In this document: piece by piece, positions 32,217 to 35,714 of the stretch
How the letters are laid out: the number at the start of each line of letters is the position of its first letter
Numbering within the stretch: the first letter of the stretch is position 1
Origin: CAWHMN01 sp051001135
GTDB lineage: Bacteria; Acidobacteriota; Terriglobia; Terriglobales; Acidobacteriaceae
NCBI GenBank assembly: GCA_051001135.1
Contig: JBPCNO010000137.1
Coordinates: 1-35,714 of the forward strand
Direction of reading: 5' to 3'
Length of the DNA: 35,714 nucleotides
Translations under genes and position numbers: made by a program
Notes under the pieces: generated by a model
Seen by the model: only the letters and a program-made list of their open reading frames with translations
Databases searched by the model: none
What the model was told of the DNA's origin: nothing

Positions 32217-33806
32217 CTACGCATGCAGACTGATTACGGACGAGGACGTTACGTCCGGCGAGATGGTTGGTGCCCTTGGCGTCGGAGCGCGCGTAGTTCC
32301 AGGTCCCGCTTGCCCTTGTTCGTTCTCGCCAGAGTGGCCATCGCGCCCCTCCCCGTTGCCACCCGCAAGCCCGGCGCCGATCGTCACCTCCCGCATTGGA
32401 ATCGCCTGCTCCGAAAGAAAACTCGACAGCCCCTGCAGATGGCTTTGAATCACAGGCGTAACTCCGGCGTCCGTAGCATGGATGGAAGCGGACACAAGGC
32501 CTGCGCTGAACGTGGCCTTCACTTCGATCCAGCCATAGGAAGGACTCTCGATACCGGCTTCGATCGTGTTGGATCGAGACCGCAGGTGCAGCGAAGGATC
32601 GGTCGATAGAGAATCAAGTCTCTGAAATGGGTTTCGCTCCGCCAGCGGTAATCCACCGCCACTCGGTTGAAGGGTGTTGTGGATGTTGCCGCCAATCTCG
32701 GCGCCCGTTGACCCGGTGCCATGACCTGGACCTGCGGGAGAGCTGTGCAGCGGCACGGGCTGGCCCACCATCGCCTTGGTCTCAATATCGGTGACAATTC
32801 CAATCGCGCCATGAGTCGGTTCCCCCGGCTTGGTTGCGGGCGCTCCTGTAACGAGTGGAGCAGTTAGCTTGGCCGGCGCCGCACCTTCGCGGCTCAATGC
32901 ATTCGACGATGTTTGCATGCTGCGGCCAGGCAGGTGGACCTCTGGCTGGCCTCCCAACTCTACAGGCGCTTCTATTGGCTCCTTGGGATGAGGGGCGTTC
33001 AGCGGCGGCAACGGAATGTCACGGCGCGGGCTTTGAAGACCGGCATCCGCCTGTCCGGCGATGGGCGTCGCGCTGTTGAGCGTCCTATTTACCTGAAGGT
33101 CTTGGCCGGTTGCGTTCCCACGGGCGATGGCGGCGGAACCAGCCAATCGAGGGAGGCCAATCATTATTCCCGCTAATCTGCCGGGTTTCTGGTTGACAGG
33201 ATGCGTCTGCGGCTCCGCTGGCGGAGGCGCAACTATGAGCGTTGGCACCGGCAAAACCGCTGCTATCGCGACGCTTGGCTGATTTGCCGTAATCGAATGC
33301 GTGGCCAATGGCACCGCACCCGTCTGCTTTTCCTTTTCAATCGAACCGTCCCGATTCGCTTCCTTGCGCGGAGTTCGGGAGCTTTCTGATCCAATCTCTC
33401 CCGCAACAACCGCTGTCGCATCGCCCGTTAGGGGCAGCAACACGCCCGAAGAGCGTTGTCCTGTGAGGATTTGTGGACCTCCCCCCACGACCAGGCGCCC
33501 CGGCAAGTCTGCGTCTTCGCCCGCGAATGCCGCATCAGCTATCAGCCCCTCTTCTGCGCCCGGAACAGGCACCTGCGCATTGTTCGACATAGCCTGTGCT
33601 TGCGGAATCTTTTGTTCCGCCCCCTGCGCCGGCTGTTTGAGCTGTGCCAATCGTTCAGAGGTGAGCGCCTCGAGCATCTCGGGAAATCCGCCGCGGGGCA
33701 GCTTGGTGCCCCTGCCGCTCGCAGGTGTCGCGAACGCGATCGAAGCCGGCGGAAGGGCCATTCCCCGTTCCATCGAACCACCAGCCTCCAGCAAGCCTGT
33801 TTGCAT
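32217..33806 (-). CDS. fliK: Flagellar hook-length control protein FliK
   Basis: The 529-residue protein is Pro-, Ala- and Gly-rich and low in conservation over its first ~420 residues, as is normal for the molecular ruler part. The conserved C-terminal substrate-switch domain is at about 430-490: GWIEVKATFSAGLVSASIHA, then QSHLQGLSSFLSEQAIPMRE. It measures hook length and makes FlhB change its substrate. GAGGA stands 6 nt before the ATG. It lies between fliJ and flgD. Confidence 0.88.
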   Translation of the reverse strand: MQTGLLEAGGSMERGMALPPASIAFATPASGRGTKLPRGGFPEMLEALTSERLAQLKQPAQGAEQKIPQAQAMSNNAQVPVPGAEEGLIADAAFAGEDADLPGRLVVGGGPQILTGQRSSGVLLPLTGDATAVVAGEIGSESSRTPRKEANRDGSIEKEKQTGAVPLATHSITANQPSVAIAAVLPVPTLIVAPPPAEPQTHPVNQKPGRLAGIMIGLPRLAGSAAIARGNATGQDLQVNRTLNSATPIAGQADAGLQSPRRDIPLPPLNAPHPKEPIEAPVELGGQPEVHLPGRSMQTSSNALSREGAAPAKLTAPLVTGAPATKPGEPTHGAIGIVTDIETKAMVGQPVPLHSSPAGPGHGTGSTGAEIGGNIHNTLQPSGGGLPLAERNPFQRLDSLSTDPSLHLRSRSNTIEAGIESPSYGWIEVKATFSAGLVSASIHATDAGVTPVIQSHLQGLSSFLSEQAIPMREVTIGAGLAGGNGEGRDGHSGENEQGQAGPGTTRAPTPRAPTISPDVTSSSVISLHA

Positions 33807-33881
33807 AGCGTCCTCAGAATTGATAGGGCAATCGCAATGCCATAATGAATCGCCGATGGCGCTTACTTTCTTAGAATCGCC

Positions 33882-34367
33882 TCAGAATTCTCGCCGCTGC
33901 TGGAGCGATTCGCGCCGCAGAGAGGCTTGATCCCGCAGGAGCTTTTGTTCCGGCCGCAGGAGAAACCATTCATCGATGTCCTTCTGTTCTTTGCGCTCGA
34001 TTGCGACACGGTGTTTGCGTTCTGCGGCCGCATGCAGGGTCTCCGCTTCCATGCGGCGACGACGCATCTCCATCCAGGCAGCCTGGGTATGGTGAGCTTC
34101 GCGGCGGGCGGTCTCCGCCAATACAGCGAGACGCCTACCGCGTGCGGGCGCGAGCGCCAACTCAACTTCGCTCGCCCATGCGTCCAGACGGGCTCCCTCG
34201 CACACCTGCTGATGCACCGCGAGGGCAAGCGATCTTATCCGCAGGCTTTCGTTCAACTGAACATTCTCCACGTGCTTGAGGTGAGCGCGTACACGCCCCA
34301 ACACCGCACTCTCGGCGTCCTCCTGTATCTTCCGCAACGCGCTCAGCCGCTTGAGAGATCCTTGCAA
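33882..34367 (-). CDS. fliJ: Flagellar export protein FliJ
   Basis: The 161-residue protein begins with a TTG 3 nt after the fliI stop (LQGSLKRLSALRKIQEDAES), with GGGGG about 8 nt upstream. It is a long charged coiled coil over almost its whole length (EVELALAPARGRRLAVLAET, RRRRMEAETLHAAAERKH, LLRDQASLRRESLQQRRE). FliJ couples the FliI ATPase to the FlhA gate. The call depends on length, coiled coil and position. Confidence 0.85.
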   Translation of the reverse strand: MQGSLKRLSALRKIQEDAESAVLGRVRAHLKHVENVQLNESLRIRSLALAVHQQVCEGARLDAWASEVELALAPARGRRLAVLAETARREAHHTQAAWMEMRRRRMEAETLHAAAERKHRVAIERKEQKDIDEWFLLRPEQKLLRDQASLRRESLQQRREF

Positions 34368-34370
34368 ACG

Positions 34371-35708
34371 TCACGCCCCCAGAGCCGCAATAGCGGCCTG
34401 CACGTCAGCGAAGACCACACGCTCGCCGGCGTCTTGTTGCAAGAACGCGCGGATATCGGGACGCAGTGCTGCCGCGCGATCCAGCTCCGGATCCCCTCCC
34501 ACCTTGTATGCTCCGATCCGGATCAGGTCTTCGCTGCGCGCATACACCGACAGCATCTTGCGCACCAGCCCCGCCTGGCTTCGATGATCGGCGGTGACGA
34601 CGGCCGGCATCAGACGGCTCACCGAATCCAGGATCTCGATCGGCGGGTACCAACCTTCAGCGGCGAGAGATCGCGACAGCACAATATGACCATCGACAAA
34701 CGAACGGACAGAATCGACGATCGGATCCTGCTGATCGTCTCCCTCCATCAGCACGGTATAAAACGCTGTAATGCTGCCAGTCTGAAACTGCCCCGCGCGC
34801 TCCACCAGTTTGGCGATCTTGCTGAACACGGACGGCGTGTAGCCCTTGGCGGTCGGCGGCTCGCCTGCGGCAAGGCCGATCTCACGTGCAGCCATGGCGA
34901 AGCGGGTCAGGGAATCCAGCACCAGTAATACATGCTGGCCCTGCGCGGCAAAGTATTCGGCGACACTGGTCGCCCCCAAGGCGGCGCGCATACGCAACAG
35001 CGGCGACTCATCCGAGGTTGAGACAATCACCACTGCACGCTTGCGTCCCTCCGGACCCAGAGCATCTTCCAGGAACTCCGCTACCTCCCGGCCGCGTTCG
35101 CCTACCAGCCCCACCACCACTACGTCGGCTTCGGAGTTGCGCGTCATCATTCCGATGAGCGTGCTCTTGCCCACGCCCGAGCCGCCGAAAATCCCAATGC
35201 GCTGGCCGCGGCCAACCGTAAGCATGCCGTCGATTGCGCGCACGCCTGTCGGCAGCGTCATCTTGATGGGTACGCGATCCAGCGGCCGGGGTGTTTCCGC
35301 GTGCACAGGCGCAAACGCAGTCGCGTGCAGCACCTCCGATCCATCGATAGGCGCGCCAACACCATTCAGAACCCGCCCCACCAATCCTGAACCGACTGGG
35401 AAGTGCGCAACCTCACCCGTGGCTGCGATCCGGTCGCCATACCGCACGCCTTCGATGCTGCCGAGCGGCATGGATAAAACGTGATGACCACGAAATCCGA
35501 CCACTTCGGCTGCGTATCGCCGCCCTTCTCCATCCAGAATCTCGCAGCACTCCCCAACCGAACAGATCGGGCCGTTCGACTCGACACTCTGCCCAATCGC
35601 TTCAACGATGCGACCCTCCCATCGCCAGGACCTGCGCTGCTCGAGGAGCGCGTGGAACCCCGCACAAGGTAACTCTTTGTTTAACTCGAAATGTGTGGGA
35701 CGGGGCAC
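34371..35708 (-). CDS. fliI: Flagellar export ATPase FliI
   Basis: The GTG at 35708 gives 445 residues, normal for FliI; the frame stays open to the right edge, so a start outside the window cannot be excluded. The Walker A motif is GGSGVGKST at 175-183, with HVLLVLDSLTRFAMAARE as the Walker B region and GEPPTAKGYTPSVFSKI following, then TGSITAFYTVLMEGDDQQDP. The N-terminal beta-barrel (VGRVLNGVGAPIDG) is also typical. FliI is the cytoplasmic ATPase of flagellar type III export, and fliJ follows it as usual. Confidence 0.96.
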   Translation of the reverse strand: MPRPTHFELNKELPCAGFHALLEQRRSWRWEGRIVEAIGQSVESNGPICSVGECCEILDGEGRRYAAEVVGFRGHHVLSMPLGSIEGVRYGDRIAATGEVAHFPVGSGLVGRVLNGVGAPIDGSEVLHATAFAPVHAETPRPLDRVPIKMTLPTGVRAIDGMLTVGRGQRIGIFGGSGVGKSTLIGMMTRNSEADVVVVGLVGERGREVAEFLEDALGPEGRKRAVVIVSTSDESPLLRMRAALGATSVAEYFAAQGQHVLLVLDSLTRFAMAAREIGLAAGEPPTAKGYTPSVFSKIAKLVERAGQFQTGSITAFYTVLMEGDDQQDPIVDSVRSFVDGHIVLSRSLAAEGWYPPIEILDSVSRLMPAVVTADHRSQAGLVRKMLSVYARSEDLIRIGAYKVGGDPELDRAAALRPDIRAFLQQDAGERVVFADVQAAIAALGA

Positions 35709-35714
35709 CGCATT

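Overview
The window is about 35.7 kb of GC-rich bacterial DNA. It has two parts: about 14 kb of DNA repair, carbohydrate-active and oxidoreductase genes on both strands, then about 21 kb of flagellar genes, all on the minus strand and cut by the right edge. Gene content and protein style suggest an Acidobacteriota of the Terriglobia type (GspE-N-like protein inside a flagellar cluster, short FlgD, UdgX paired with a radical SAM partner, GH20 and sialate O-acetylesterase genes). This assignment is inference; there is no rRNA or other marker gene in the window.

Positions 1-2566 (minus): a DUF4130-UdgX fusion protein, cut by the left edge, and its radical SAM partner, 5 nt apart. Positions 2736-8351: a very large GH13 protein (minus) divergent from a secreted sialate O-acetylesterase-like esterase (plus), followed by a secreted GH20 beta-N-acetylhexosaminidase and an MDR quinone oxidoreductase (plus, to 11652). 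Positions 11687-13939 (minus): an alkylation-repair unit, Ada-AlkA fusion overlapping Ogt by 8 nt, with a decayed AraC-type fragment just downstream. Positions 13940-14496 hold no convincing gene, only a possible degraded fragment.

Positions 14497-35708 (minus; listed in transcription order): fliI, fliJ, fliK, flgD, flgE, a small FliN-type (SpoA) protein, fliO, fliP, fliQ, fliR, flhB, flhA, fliA, fliN, a zinc-ribbon/MshEN protein, flgF, flgG, flgA, flgH, flgI, flgJ, flgM, flgN, flgK, flgL. Most spacings are a few nt or overlaps, so much of this is co-transcribed. The genes build the export gate and ATPase, rod, rings, hook, hook-length control and hook-filament junction, and encode the sigma-28/anti-sigma-28 pair. 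A near-consensus sigma-28 promoter sits just upstream of flgM, so flgM-flgN-flgK-flgL can be a separate late unit. An 11-bp perfect hairpin separates flgE from the SpoA gene. No fliM, fliL, motAB, flhF, flhG or flagellin gene is present here; fliE, fliF, fliG, fliH, flgB and flgC may lie beyond the right edge.

The most novel candidate is the 303-residue protein at 22091-23002: a putative four-cysteine zinc ribbon joined to an MshEN (GspE-N) domain, which in other proteins binds cyclic-di-GMP, with no ATPase domain, embedded between fliN and flgF. I see no tRNA, rRNA, insertion sequence, integrase, CRISPR array or prophage gene.
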